Source: DASUMP01 sp036277635
GTDB lineage: Bacteria > Actinomycetota > Acidimicrobiia > IMCC26256 > PALSA-610
DNA: 50,872 bases
Assembly (NCBI GenBank): GCA_036277635.1
Contig: DASUMP010000043.1
Span: forward strand, 1 to 50,872
Direction: 5' to 3'
Shown here: positions 9,398-18,029 of the stretch, one piece after another
Layout: the number at the start of each line of letters is the position of its first letter
How positions within the stretch are numbered: the stretch's first letter is position 1
Translations under genes and position numbers: made by a program
Notes under the pieces: generated by a model
Told to the model about the DNA's origin: nothing
What the model saw: the letters and a program-made list of their open reading frames with translations, nothing else
The model's database searches: none

Positions 9398-10822
9398 TCA
9401 GCTCGCTCCGCCGTCGCCATCCTCGCGCACCGGCAGGTGCGACGGCCCCGCGTCGCGCGCCGGGACGCCCTTCACCAGCGTGTTCGGCGGCACGTCGTTG
9501 GTGACGACCGAGCCGGCGCCGGTCTCGACGCCGTCGCCGAGCTCGACCGGCGCCCGCAACGACGTGTGGATCCCGGTGTGGACCCCACGCCCGATGCGGG
9601 TGCGGTGCTTGTCGGTCCCGTCGTAGTTCGCGGTGATCGTGCTCGCCCCGAGGTTCGTGCCCGGCCCGACGTCGGCGTCGCCGATGTAGGAGAGGTGCGG
9701 CACCTTGGTGCCGTCGCCGATGTCGGCGTTCTTCGTCTCCACGAACGTGCCGATCTTGGCGCCCGCGCCGAGGCGGGTGCCGGGGCGCACGTACGCGAAC
9801 GGGCCGACCGACGCGTCGTCGCCGATCTCGGCGTCGAGCACGACTGAGAACGAGATCGTGGCGCGCTCGCCGATCACCGCGTCGGAGAGCCGCGTGTTCG
9901 GACCGATCACCGAGCCCGTGCCGACCGCGGTGCGCCCCTCGATCGCCGTGCCCGGCAGCACGCGCACGTCGGGGTCGAGGACCGCCGACGCGTCGATGTA
10001 GGTGGTGGCGGGATCGACGAGCGTGACGCCTTCGCGCATCCAGCGCCGGTTGATGCGGGCGCGCAGCTCCTGCTCGGCGGCGGCCAGCTCGGCCCGGTCG
10101 TTCACCATGATCGCCTCGCCCGGATCGTCGGCCGAGCGCGCGATCACCTTGTGGCCGGCGCCGCGCAACACCTCGATCGCGTCGGTGAGGTAGTACTCCC
10201 CCTGCGCGTTCTCGGGACTCAAGCGGCGAAGCGCGGGCGCGAGCAACGTGCGGCGGAAGCAGTAGATCGACGTGTTCACCTCGTGCACCGCGCGCTCGTC
10301 GTCGGTGGCGTCGACGTGCTCGACGACGCGCGACACCTCGCCGTGCTTGTCGCGCAGCACTCGGCCGAGGCCCGTCGGGTCGGGCACGGTCGCGGTGAGG
10401 ATCGCGGCCGCCGCGTCGGTGAGACGGTGCTCCGTCGCGAGGTGCGCCAACGTCTCGGCCCGCACGAGCGGAGCATCGCCCGGCAGCACCAGGAGGTCGT
10501 CTTCGGCGTCGAGGTCGTCGAACCCCGCCGCCGTGAGCGCGACGCTGACCGCGTCGCCGGTGCCGCGCTGGACGCGCTGCTCGACGAACTCGACGGGCAC
10601 CTCGGTGGCGAGCTGGTCCTGGACCGTCTTCGTGACGCGCTCGGCGCCGTGGCCGACGACGATCACGATGCGTTGGAGCGGGAGCTCGGCGAGCGCGTCG
10701 ACCACGTGGAGCAACATCGCTCGACCGCACAGCGGGTGGAGCACCTTCGGGGTGTCCGATCGCATCCGCGTGCCCTCGCCCGCGGCGAGGATCACGGCGG
10801 ACAACGGTCGGTAGTGGCTCAT
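9398..10822 (-). CDS. glmU: Bifunctional N-acetylglucosamine-1-phosphate uridyltransferase / glucosamine-1-phosphate acetyltransferase
   Basis: Last two steps to UDP-GlcNAc for peptidoglycan, 474 aa. The N-terminal pyrophosphorylase domain has LAAGEGTRMRSDTPKVLHP, QRGTGDAV and GEYYLTDAI. The C-terminal left-handed beta-helix acetyltransferase has hexapeptide repeats, FVETKNADIGDGTK, HLSYIGDA and NYDGTDKHRT. ATG at 10822 has GAGGAA seven bases upstream. It lies 30 nt downstream of tRNA-Gln on the same strand, so the two may share a transcript. Confidence 0.96.
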   Translation of the reverse strand: MSHYRPLSAVILAAGEGTRMRSDTPKVLHPLCGRAMLLHVVDALAELPLQRIVIVVGHGAERVTKTVQDQLATEVPVEFVEQRVQRGTGDAVSVALTAAGFDDLDAEDDLLVLPGDAPLVRAETLAHLATEHRLTDAAAAILTATVPDPTGLGRVLRDKHGEVSRVVEHVDATDDERAVHEVNTSIYCFRRTLLAPALRRLSPENAQGEYYLTDAIEVLRGAGHKVIARSADDPGEAIMVNDRAELAAAEQELRARINRRWMREGVTLVDPATTYIDASAVLDPDVRVLPGTAIEGRTAVGTGSVIGPNTRLSDAVIGERATISFSVVLDAEIGDDASVGPFAYVRPGTRLGAGAKIGTFVETKNADIGDGTKVPHLSYIGDADVGPGTNLGASTITANYDGTDKHRTRIGRGVHTGIHTSLRAPVELGDGVETGAGSVVTNDVPPNTLVKGVPARDAGPSHLPVREDGDGGAS

Positions 10823-10852
10823 GGACGGTTCCTCACGGTCGTCGACCGGTCG

Positions 10853-10924
10853 CTCGGGGGCGAGGGTTCGAACCTCGACTTGGGACTCCAAAGGACCCAG
10901 TGCTGCCTGTTACACCACCCCCGA
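10853..10924 (-). tRNA. tRNA-Gln (anticodon UUG)
   Basis: 72 nt on the minus strand. The acceptor stem is UCGGGGG/CCCCCGA, the D-arm includes GUGUAA...GCAC, and the anticodon loop is CUUUGGA with anticodon UUG. The T-arm is CGAGG-UUCGAAC-CCUCG and the discriminator is G. CCA is not encoded. The anticodon stem GGGUC/GUCCC carries one U-U mismatch at 30-40. Confidence 0.92.
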
Positions 10925-10999
10925 TCCCCACCCGGACGATACCGGCGGGCGGGGCCGATTTCGTCGAGGACGCGGCCGCCGACTACGTTCGTGCGCGCC

Positions 11000-11101
11000 A
11001 TGGGCTCCCTGATCAAGAAGCGCCGCAAGCGGATGCGCAAGAAGAAGCACAAGAAGCTGCTGAAGCGCACCCGTTGGCAGCGTCGCCAACAGGGCAAGTA
11101 G
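11000..11101 (+). CDS. Small ribosomal protein bS22 (AURKAIP1/COX24 domain)
   Basis: 33-residue, extremely basic protein beginning MGSLIKKRRKRM and ending RTRWQRRQQGK. This closely matches the actinobacterial 30S protein bS22 known from mycobacterial ribosome structures, a family also annotated as AURKAIP1/COX24. It is monocistronic: tRNA-Gln lies divergently on its left and a strong hairpin follows on its right. TACGTT ends 10 nt before the ATG and may be the -10 box, which leaves almost no leader. Confidence 0.9.
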   Translation: MGSLIKKRRKRMRKKKHKKLLKRTRWQRRQQGK

Positions 11102-11115
11102 CCCGGATCTCCTCG

Positions 11116-11141
11116 CACGGCCGCCCGCTCGGGCGGCCGTG
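11116..11141. terminator. Perfect 11-bp hairpin, probably a bidirectional terminator
   Basis: CACGGCCGCCC and GGGCGGCCGTG pair perfectly around the 4-nt loop GCTC, between the convergent bS22 and ispE genes. GATCTCC/GGAGATC outside it can extend the structure. There is no U-tract, as is common in high-GC actinobacteria. Confidence 0.75.
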
Positions 11142-11173
11142 TCGCGTGTGCGGAGATCGGGATCAGCTCGGGA

Positions 11174-12040
11174 TCAGATCGGCCGCGGCCTCGCCCAGGT
11201 GCCCCACACCCGACGGGTGCCGAGCGCCTGGCGGGCCCGTTCGAGTGCACGCTGCCACGACGGCTCGTCGTCGAAGACCGCGGCGTACGACGAACCGCTG
11301 CCGCACAGCAACGCCGGCCGCTCGATGGCCGCCTCGAACCGGCGACGGAACGACACGAGCCGCGGCTCCAGGCGTTCGGCCGCGGGTTCGAGGTCGTTCG
11401 TCAGCGCGACGGTCAGCGGCGCCAGCGCGGCGGGCGCCGCGACCAACCGGACGTCGCGGGGCCCGCCGAGCTCGTCCCAGCTCCGATAGACCGCGGGCGT
11501 CGAGCACCCGAAGGGCGGCGTCGCCACCACGACCGGGAGCGCCGCCGGCAACACGACCGGCTCGAGGTCGTCGCCCCGCCCGCGCATCCACGCGGGTTGT
11601 CCGGCGAAGCAGAACGCGACGTCGGCGCCGAGCGACGCGGCGATGGCGTGGAGATCGTCGGACGGGACCCGCAGCGCGCGGCCGAGCACGCGCAGCACGG
11701 CACCGGCGTCGGCCGACCCGCCACCGAGTCCCGCACCCATCGGGATCGCCTTGTGGAGACCGATGCGCGCGCCGGCGGCTCCGGCCCGTTCGAGCACGGC
11801 GGTGGCGGCGCGGACCGCGAGGTTGGTGTCGTCGACGGGCGCGCTGCCCGCCGGCTCCACGAGGAGCTCGACGCCCGGCTCCTGCCGGACTTCGACCATC
11901 ACCTCGTCGGCGGGATCGTCGAGCGCGACGGTCAACGCCTCGAGCGCGTGATAGCCGTCGGGGAGCAGCCCCACGACCCGCAGCGAGAGGGTCAGCTTCG
12001 CCCGCGCCGGTTCGTGCGTGTACTGGTGGCCGTGCTTCAC
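11174..12040 (-). CDS. ispE: 4-diphosphocytidyl-2-C-methyl-D-erythritol kinase
   Basis: GHMP kinase of the MEP isoprenoid pathway, 288 aa. ARAKLTLSLRVVGLLPDGYH holds the substrate-binding Lys, PMGAGLGGGSADAGA is the ATP-binding loop, and LLCGSGSSYAAVF is GHMP motif 3. It starts at GTG in a GTGA overlap with rsmA; the rsmA-ispE pair is standard in actinobacteria. Confidence 0.95.
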   Translation of the reverse strand: MKHGHQYTHEPARAKLTLSLRVVGLLPDGYHALEALTVALDDPADEVMVEVRQEPGVELLVEPAGSAPVDDTNLAVRAATAVLERAGAAGARIGLHKAIPMGAGLGGGSADAGAVLRVLGRALRVPSDDLHAIAASLGADVAFCFAGQPAWMRGRGDDLEPVVLPAALPVVVATPPFGCSTPAVYRSWDELGGPRDVRLVAAPAALAPLTVALTNDLEPAAERLEPRLVSFRRRFEAAIERPALLCGSGSSYAAVFDDEPSWQRALERARQALGTRRVWGTWARPRPI

Positions 12041-12879
12041 GCGCGGTCCTCGGCGTCGGCACGCGCGAGTCGGGCCCACCCGTCGAGGCCGACCGTCTCG
12101 GCTCGCGCACCCGGATCGATGCCGGCGCCCTCCAGCCGTGGCACCGCGCGGTTGCCGAGCACTGTCGCGAGCGCGTTGCGCAACGTCTTGCGTCGCGTCG
12201 CGAACCCGGCGCGCACGAGCTCGAAGAGACGGTCGACATCGGGCACGTCGACGGGTGGCGACTCCCGACGCGTGAGCGCGACGAGCGCGGACTCGACCTT
12301 GGGCTTCGGCACGAACACCGTCGGCGGCACGACGCCCACGACACGCGCCTCGGAGTAGTACGCGACCTTCACCGAGACGGCACCGTACGCGCTGTCGCCG
12401 ACGCGTGCCGCGAGTCGCTCGCCGACCTCGCGCTGCACCATCACGAGCAGCCGCTCGACCATCGGCGCGCGCTCGAGCACGTGGACCACGACGGGCGTCG
12501 CGACGTTGTACGGCAGGTTCGAGACCATCACCCAACGCGGCGCCGCCGCGAGGACGTTCCGCCAGTCGATCGTCAGGGCGTCGTCGTGCACGATGGTCAC
12601 CGGTAGTCCGGCGACCGTCTCTTCGAGAGCAGCCACCACGTGGCGGTCGAGCTCGATCGCGGTGACCGCGGCGCCGGCTTCGCACAACGCGAGCGTCAGC
12701 GAACCGACACCGGGTCCGACCTCCACGACCGGCGTGCGCCCGTCGACGGCGGCGAGGCGCACGATGCGGCGCGCCGTGTTCGGGTCGGCGAGGAAGTTCT
12801 GACCGAGCGCGCGGCTCGGGTGCAGACCGTGGGCGTCGAGGAGCGCGCGGATGGACGACGGCGTGAGCAGCGGCGTCAT
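12037..12879 (-). CDS. rsmA: 16S rRNA dimethyladenosine methyltransferase
   Basis: Dimethylates two adjacent adenines near the 3' end of 16S rRNA (KsgA family), 280 aa. It shows LGQNFLADPNTARRIV, the SAM motif VVEVGPGVGSLTLAL, the catalytic SNLPYNVATP and the C-terminal FATRRKTLRNAL. ATG at 12879 overlaps the tatD stop (ATGA). An upstream reading-frame extension of 16 Arg-rich codons falls inside tatD and is rejected. Confidence 0.95.
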   Translation of the reverse strand: MTPLLTPSSIRALLDAHGLHPSRALGQNFLADPNTARRIVRLAAVDGRTPVVEVGPGVGSLTLALCEAGAAVTAIELDRHVVAALEETVAGLPVTIVHDDALTIDWRNVLAAAPRWVMVSNLPYNVATPVVVHVLERAPMVERLLVMVQREVGERLAARVGDSAYGAVSVKVAYYSEARVVGVVPPTVFVPKPKVESALVALTRRESPPVDVPDVDRLFELVRAGFATRRKTLRNALATVLGNRAVPRLEGAGIDPGARAETVGLDGWARLARADAEDRA

Positions 12880-13667
12880 CGAGGCGCGTCGAGTCCGAAC
12901 GCTCGTCGTGCGTTCGCGCTCGTGCACTCGGCGACCGCGGCGACGGGCTCGTCACGAGCGGCCGCCAGCGCGGCACCGACGTGCACCACGTACGCCGGCT
13001 CGTTCTCGCGCCCTCGGTGCGGGACCGGTGTGAGGAACGGCGCGTCGGTCTCGACGAGCATCCGGTCGGCGGGCGTGACGGCCGCCGCGGCGCGCAGGTC
13101 GTCGGCGTTGGCGAACGACACGATGCCGCTGAACGAGAGGTACGCGCCCAACGCAAGTGCTCGCTCCGCTTCGGCCGGACCGCCGGTGAAGCAGTGGAAC
13201 ACGGTGCGATCGGGGGGAACCTCGTCGTCGAGGACGCGGAACGTGTCGTCCCACGCGTCCCGGGAGTGGATGACGAGCGTGCGGTCGAGCCGCTTCGCGA
13301 GATGGATCTGGAAGCGGAAGGCGTGCTCCTGCTCGGCGCGCGGCGAATGCTCGTAGTACAGGTCGAAGCCGGCCTCGCCCACGCCGACCACGCGATCGGC
13401 GTGCGCGAGCACCTCGAGCTGACCCCACTCGACGCTCAGCTTCGACGCGTCGTGCGGGTGCAGCCCAACCGTCGCGTAGACCTCGTGATGGCGCGCCGCG
13501 AGGTCGAGCGCGTGCCGCGACGTCTCGAGGTCGGTCCCGACGCACACCATCGTGGTGACGCCGGCCGCGACGGCGCGTGCCACCTGCGCCTCGGCCGCGG
13601 CGACGTCGCCCGCCGACGACCCGAGCTGCAGGTGGCAGTGCGAGTCGATCCAGGTCGGTTCGCTCAT
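12876..13667 (-). CDS. tatD: TatD-family metal-dependent DNase
   Basis: 263-aa TIM-barrel hydrolase. Metal ligands are visible in IDSHCHLQL, GEAGFDLYY, VIHSRDA, VFHCFTG and the VETDAPFLTP loop. Family members act as 3'-5' exonucleases in DNA repair or quality control. Four-base overlaps with metG upstream and rsmA downstream put it in the metG-tatD-rsmA-ispE operon, a common bacterial arrangement. Confidence 0.93.
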   Translation of the reverse strand: MSEPTWIDSHCHLQLGSSAGDVAAAEAQVARAVAAGVTTMVCVGTDLETSRHALDLAARHHEVYATVGLHPHDASKLSVEWGQLEVLAHADRVVGVGEAGFDLYYEHSPRAEQEHAFRFQIHLAKRLDRTLVIHSRDAWDDTFRVLDDEVPPDRTVFHCFTGGPAEAERALALGAYLSFSGIVSFANADDLRAAAAVTPADRMLVETDAPFLTPVPHRGRENEPAYVVHVGAALAAARDEPVAAVAECTSANARRAFGLDAPR

Positions 13668-15190
13668 CCGTCGGCCTCGTCGAGGCGGGGGAACAGCGGC
13701 GCGCCCTTCTCGAGCGCGTTCCCGGCCGGCAACCCGCCCCACTGCGCGGCGTCGGGCAGGCGCTGGTCGCCCGGTGAGCCCGCCAACCCCAATCGGCGCC
13801 ACAGCTCGGCCGAGGCGCGCGGGATCACCGGCCACGACAGCAGCGCGACGACGCGCAACGCTTCGAGGCAGTCGCCGAGCACCGCCGCGACCGCGGCGGC
13901 GTCGCCCGCCTTGTGGAGCGCCCACGGCTGGCGGTCCTCGATGTAGGCGTTCGCGGCACGGATCAGGTTCCACACCGCACCGAACCCGTCGGCGAAGTCG
14001 ACGCGCTCGAGCGCCGACTGCAGTCCGGCGAACGCGTCGGCGGCCGCGTCGCGGAGCGGCCCGTCGGCGCGCGCGTCGGGAACGGCACCGTCGACGTAGT
14101 TGACTGCCATGTTCAGCACGCGGTTGGCGAGGTTGCCGAAGTTGTTGGCGAGATCAGCGTTGTAGCGCGCCACCATCGCCTCGTAGCTGAACTCACCGTC
14201 AGGACCGAAGCGCTGGTCGGCCATGAAGTGGTAGCGGAAGCCGTCGGAGCCGAACACGTCGACGAGCTCGCGCGGCGTGATCTGGTTCAGCCGCGTCTTC
14301 GACATCTTCTCGCCGCCGACGAGCAGGAACCCGTGCGCGAACACGCACTCGGGCAGCGGGAGTCCCGCCGACATCAGCATCGCGGGCCAGTAGACCGCGT
14401 GGAACCGCAGGATGTCCTTGCCGATGAGGTGGTACGCGGGCGGCCAGTAGCGCTCGAAGCGCTCGGGCTCCGTGCCGTAGCCGACCGCGGTGCAGTAGTT
14501 CACGAGCGCGTCCGACCACACGTAGGCCACGTGCCGGTCGTCCCACGGCAACGGCACGCCCCACGTGATCGACGTCCGACTCATCGAGAAGTCGCGCAGT
14601 CCCTGACGGATGAGTCCGAGCACCTCCTTGCGGCGACCGTCCGGGCGCACCGCTTCGGGGTGCTCCGTGTAGTGCGCGAGCAACGCGTCCTCGTACTTCG
14701 AGAGCGCGAAGAAGTAGTTCTCCTCGCTCACGAACTCGACCGGACGCCCGTGGATGGGGCAGTTGCCGCCGACCAGATCGTCTTCGGCGTAGTACGCCTC
14801 GCAGGCGACGCAGTACAGGCCCTCGTAGGTGCCGAGGTACACGTCGCCGTTGTCGTACAGCGCCTGGAGGAACTTCGCGACTGCCGTGTAGTGCCGGTCC
14901 TCGGTCGTGCGGATGAAGTCGTCGTTGGCGATGTCGAGGATGTGCCATGCGTCACGGAACTTCTGGCTCGTGCCGTCGGCCATCTCGCGAGGGGACATCC
15001 CGGCGGATTCCGCGGCGCGCTGGATCTTCAGGCCGTGCTCGTCGGTGCCCGTGAGGAAGGAGACGTCGTCCCCCCACATCCGCCGCCAGCGCGTGAGGAC
15101 GTCGCCCGCGACCGTCGTGTACGCGTGCCCGATGTGGGGCTCGTCGTTCACGTAGTAGATGGGCGTGGTCACGTAGAACGGTCGAGGCAT
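13664..15190 (-). CDS. metG: Methionyl-tRNA synthetase
   Basis: Class I aminoacyl-tRNA synthetase, 508 aa. The HIGH motif is in NDEPHIGHAYTTV and the KMSKS-type loop reads KMSKT. The knuckle region CVACEAYYAEDDLVGGNCPIHG has the metal-ligand pattern C-x2-C...C-x2-H. The C-terminal anticodon-binding helical domain is present, but the optional tRNA-binding (EMAP-like) extension is not. ATG at 15190 has GGAG six bases upstream. Confidence 0.96.
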   Translation of the reverse strand: MPRPFYVTTPIYYVNDEPHIGHAYTTVAGDVLTRWRRMWGDDVSFLTGTDEHGLKIQRAAESAGMSPREMADGTSQKFRDAWHILDIANDDFIRTTEDRHYTAVAKFLQALYDNGDVYLGTYEGLYCVACEAYYAEDDLVGGNCPIHGRPVEFVSEENYFFALSKYEDALLAHYTEHPEAVRPDGRRKEVLGLIRQGLRDFSMSRTSITWGVPLPWDDRHVAYVWSDALVNYCTAVGYGTEPERFERYWPPAYHLIGKDILRFHAVYWPAMLMSAGLPLPECVFAHGFLLVGGEKMSKTRLNQITPRELVDVFGSDGFRYHFMADQRFGPDGEFSYEAMVARYNADLANNFGNLANRVLNMAVNYVDGAVPDARADGPLRDAAADAFAGLQSALERVDFADGFGAVWNLIRAANAYIEDRQPWALHKAGDAAAVAAVLGDCLEALRVVALLSWPVIPRASAELWRRLGLAGSPGDQRLPDAAQWGGLPAGNALEKGAPLFPRLDEADG

Positions 15191-15351
15191 CGTCGCTCCG
15201 TCGGAGGTGTGGCGCCCATTGTGCTCGCGCCCCGGTGCCGTCCACCGCGCCATTGCCGGCGGAGGCGGCTACGCTTCCTTCGGCTCCGGCCGGCCGTGTC
15301 CGGTTGCGCCGCCGTGTGGGGACGACGGTGCGGGAGCGAGGGGGGTTCCCC

Positions 15352-15597
15352 ATGAACCCGATCGGCACCGCCCGGCGCATCGATCAGCTCGGACGCGTCG
15401 TCGTTCCGGTCGAGCTGCGACGGCTGCTCGGCATCCGGGAGGGCGACCTCCTCGACATCCGGGCCCAAGACGGTCATCTCGTGCTCGATCGCATCGAACC
15501 GAGCTGCATCTTCTGCGGCGAGGACTCGAGCGCGCTGCGCGAGCGTCACGGCAAGCACGTGTGCGCCGGCTGTCTCGCCGACCTCACGACCGCCTGA
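15352..15597 (+). CDS. AbrB/SpoVT-type transcriptional regulator with zinc ribbon
   Basis: 81-aa DNA-binding protein. Residues 3-45 form an AbrB swapped-hairpin domain (ARRIDQLGRVVVPVELRRLLGI, very similar to Bacillus AbrB). Residues 51-75 hold CIFC and CAGC, a four-cysteine zinc ribbon. The ATG follows GAGGGGGG. It is divergent from metG across 161 bp and convergent with rsmI, whose stop overlaps it by 14 bp. Targets are unknown. Confidence 0.85.
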   Translation: MNPIGTARRIDQLGRVVVPVELRRLLGIREGDLLDIRAQDGHLVLDRIEPSCIFCGEDSSALRERHGKHVCAGCLADLTTA

Positions 15598-16444
15598 GCG
15601 AGTCACGCACGCGCACGGCGGCCTCGTAGGCCGCCCGCCGCGAGACGCCGAGCTCCGCCGCCACCTCCGCCGCGGCGTCGCGAGCGCTCGCTCCACTCGC
15701 CATCGCCGACGCGACGGCGGCCGCGACGGCCGCGGGGTCGGGAACGGCGCTCGGCGCAGCGGCATCGAGCACCACGACGTACTCGCCGCGCGCCTCGCCG
15801 CGCGACCGCACGGCCGTGACGACCTCGCCGAGCGGTCCGCGAACGACGTCTTCGTAGCGCTTCGTGAGCTCGCGCGCGACGCACGCGCGGCGCTCGACCC
15901 CTACGACGCCCACGAGGTCGTCGAGGGTGGCGTGGATGCGATGGGGTGCCTCGAAGAGCACGACGGTGCTGTCGGCGTGGACGATGGTGCGCAGGCGCTC
16001 CGCACGTTCGGCGCCCTTGCGGGGCAAGAACCCCTCGAACCGGAAGCGTGCGGTCGGGAGCCCCGACACGACGAGCGCGGCGAGTAGCGCGCTCGGGCCC
16101 GGCACGGCTTCGACCGTGAGCCCTTCGTCGAGACACGCGCGCGCGAGCCGCTCGCCGGGGTCGGCGATGCCGGGCGTCCCGGCGTCGCTCACGAAGACGA
16201 CGCGCTTGCCCTCCCGCACCTGTTCGACGATGCGTTGCGCCTCGGTCCGCTCGTTGTGCGCGTGCACCGCGCGCAAGCGACCGCCCGCCGAGATGTCGCA
16301 CGCGCTCAACAGGGCGCGCGTGCGGCGAGTGTCCTCGGCCGCGATGACGTCGGCGTCGCGCAGCTCCTCCACGGCGCGCCGGGACAGGTCGCCGAGGTTG
16401 CCGATCGGGGTCGCGACGAGGACGAGCGCGCCGCCCCCCGTCAC
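15584..16444 (-). CDS. rsmI: 16S rRNA 2'-O-ribose C1402 methyltransferase
   Basis: RsmI, a SAM-dependent tetrapyrrole-methylase-fold enzyme of 286 aa. Motifs are VLVATPIGNLGDLSRRA, AAEDTRRTRALL, FVSDAGTPGIADPG, EAVPGPSALLAAL and FEAPHRI. The C-terminus ends in a helix-turn-helix-like tail (ELGVSRRAAYEAAVRVRDSLR). GTG at 16444 overlaps the DUF192 gene stop by 4 bp. Confidence 0.94.
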   Translation of the reverse strand: MTGGGALVLVATPIGNLGDLSRRAVEELRDADVIAAEDTRRTRALLSACDISAGGRLRAVHAHNERTEAQRIVEQVREGKRVVFVSDAGTPGIADPGERLARACLDEGLTVEAVPGPSALLAALVVSGLPTARFRFEGFLPRKGAERAERLRTIVHADSTVVLFEAPHRIHATLDDLVGVVGVERRACVARELTKRYEDVVRGPLGEVVTAVRSRGEARGEYVVVLDAAAPSAVPDPAAVAAAVASAMASGASARDAAAEVAAELGVSRRAAYEAAVRVRDSLRRS

Positions 16445-16770
16445 CCGCGCACCTCGACGATGTCGCCGACGTCGAGCTTCCAGGCGTCGAAGCAGCCGGC
16501 GGGCGCCTCGATCGCGAAGTAGGCGCGCACCACCGGTCGTGAGATCCGCCGGCGCTCCAACGTGCGCGCGTAGAGCACGAACCCGTCGCGATCGCAGAAG
16601 GCGACGTCGATCGGGAAGCGCATCCCGAACGTGTGCACCTGCCGGCACGGACGCAACACGAGTACGCCCTCGAACTCCTCGCGCCCGAGCAGCCCGCGCC
16701 GGCGCGCGCGACGAGTCACCGCGATCTCCGCCGCCGCGAGCACATCGTCACCTCGCACGAGCCAGGGCAC
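16441..16770 (-). CDS. DUF192 family protein
   Basis: 109 aa. Conserved DUF192 features are RRGLLGR, a tract around TFGMRFPIDVAFCDRDG, and a C-terminal FDAWKLDVGDIVEV. The family function is not established. No signal peptide is seen here, unlike many exported members. It has the best ribosome site of the window (AAGGAGGTG, 3 nt before the GTG). It sits 18 nt after the ychF-like gene and overlaps rsmI. Confidence 0.85.
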   Translation of the reverse strand: MPWLVRGDDVLAAAEIAVTRRARRRGLLGREEFEGVLVLRPCRQVHTFGMRFPIDVAFCDRDGFVLYARTLERRRISRPVVRAYFAIEAPAGCFDAWKLDVGDIVEVRG

Positions 16771-16788
16771 GACACCTCCTTGGCAGCG

Positions 16789-17814
16789 CTACACGTTGAA
16801 GCGGATCTCGACGACGTCGCCGTCGGCGACCTCGTAGTCCTTGCCCTCGACGCGCAGCTTCCCCTGCTCGCGTGCCTTCGTCCACGAACCGATCTCGAGG
16901 AGCTCGTCCCAGTGGATGACCTCGGCGCGGATGAAGCCCCGCTGCAGGTCCGAGTGGATGACGCCGGCGCACTCGGGAGCACGCGCGCCGGCACGGAACG
17001 TCCAGGCGCGCGACTCCTTGTCGCCGGTGGTGAAGAAGGTGCGCCGACCGAGCACGTGGTACGCCGCGTGCGCGACGCGATCGAGCGCGGGCTCGTCGAT
17101 GCCGTACATCGCCCGCATCTCGGGGCGGTCTTCGGGCGCGCACGCGGCGATCTCGGCTTCGATGTCGATCGGGACGACCATCGCGTCGCGCCCGTCGATA
17201 CCCGGCGAGGCGTCGGGGTCGGTGGCGTCGCCCACGTTGAGCACCACGAGCGTGGGTTTGGTGGTGAGAAGGAAGCACGCGGCGAGGAGCTCCTGCTCCG
17301 CCGCCGACACGTCGGCACGCGCGATCGGGTCGCCCGCCGAGAGCACCGCGAGCGCATGTTCGAGCGCGGCGATCTCGGGTCCGAGGGTCTTGTCGGTGCG
17401 CGACGCCTTCTGCTGGCGCTCGAGGCGGTTCTCGACGCTCGTGAGGTCGGCGAGGACGAGCTCGAGCTCGATCGCCGCGAGGTCGCCGGCGGCATCCGCG
17501 GGCACACCGCCTTCGGCGTGGGCCCGCAGCACGATCAGGATCGCGTCGCAGTTGCGGAGCGAGCCGAGGAACTTCGCGCCCAGACCCTCCCCCGGCTTCG
17601 CGCCGGGCGGCAGTGCGAGGTGCACCAGCTCGAAACCGGCGGGGACGACGTTGCGCGACGCCGACATCGCGGCCAGGCGGTCGAGGCGCTCGTCGGGCAC
17701 GCTCGCGATCCCGACCGCGGCCTCGTACTCCGAGGGCACCGGCAGGCCCGTCAACGCGCTGAACAAGCGGTTGGCGCCCGCGCCGGTGAACCCGACGAGT
17801 CCGAGGTTCTCCAT
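16789..17814 (-). CDS. YchF-like protein with degenerate GTPase/ATPase site
   Basis: 341 aa, aligning along its length with the Obg-family ATPase YchF/Ola1. The GEGLGAKFLGSLRNCDAILIVLRAH segment, the coiled-coil insert (ENRLERQQKASRTDKTL) and the C-terminal TGS/DUF933 domain (IHSDLQRGFIRAEV, EGKDYEVADGDVVEIRF) are intact. The P-loop reads G8-F-T-G-A-G13-A14-N15, so the Lys and Ser/Thr of GK[ST] are lost. The DxAG switch motif is replaced by HLALPPG, and NVDE by NVGD. It is probably unable to hydrolyse nucleotide. ATG at 17814 has TACCCT seven nt upstream, suggesting a leaderless transcript. Confidence 0.85.
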   Translation of the reverse strand: MENLGLVGFTGAGANRLFSALTGLPVPSEYEAAVGIASVPDERLDRLAAMSASRNVVPAGFELVHLALPPGAKPGEGLGAKFLGSLRNCDAILIVLRAHAEGGVPADAAGDLAAIELELVLADLTSVENRLERQQKASRTDKTLGPEIAALEHALAVLSAGDPIARADVSAAEQELLAACFLLTTKPTLVVLNVGDATDPDASPGIDGRDAMVVPIDIEAEIAACAPEDRPEMRAMYGIDEPALDRVAHAAYHVLGRRTFFTTGDKESRAWTFRAGARAPECAGVIHSDLQRGFIRAEVIHWDELLEIGSWTKAREQGKLRVEGKDYEVADGDVVEIRFNV

Positions 17815-17911
17815 CGGGGGCAGGGTACCGGCCGCTTCGCGACGCTCGGCTACCCTCAACCGGTCCCAACGGGCCCCGGCCCGCACCCGCGATCCTCACG
17901 GAGCACGCGCG

Positions 17912-17995
17912 ATGAGCAAGAAGACGAAGAAGCGCAAGCTGCGGTCGCGGCGCAACAAGGCGAACCACGGCCGCCGCCCGCGCGCCGGCCGCTGA
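17912..17995 (+). CDS. Candidate ribosomal protein bL37
   Basis: 27-residue Lys/Arg-rich protein beginning MSKKTKKRKLRSRR and ending ANHGRRPRAGR. The ending resembles mycobacterial bL37, a 50S accessory protein of about 24 aa that ends in ANHGKRPN. CGGAG lies nine bases before the ATG. It is divergent from the ychF-like gene and followed by a short tandem repeat and a hairpin. The call rests on size, charge and the NHG[KR]RP motif only. Confidence 0.6.
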   Translation: MSKKTKKRKLRSRRNKANHGRRPRAGR

Positions 17996-17996
17996 A

Positions 17997-18025
17997 CCCG
18001 ACCACAGGACCACCCGACCACAGGA
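17997..18025 (+). repeat. Two 13-bp direct repeats
   Basis: CCCGACCACAGGA occurs at 17997-18009 and again at 18013-18025, right after the bL37 candidate and before a hairpin. Role unknown. Confidence 0.7.
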
Positions 18026-18029
18026 CACC

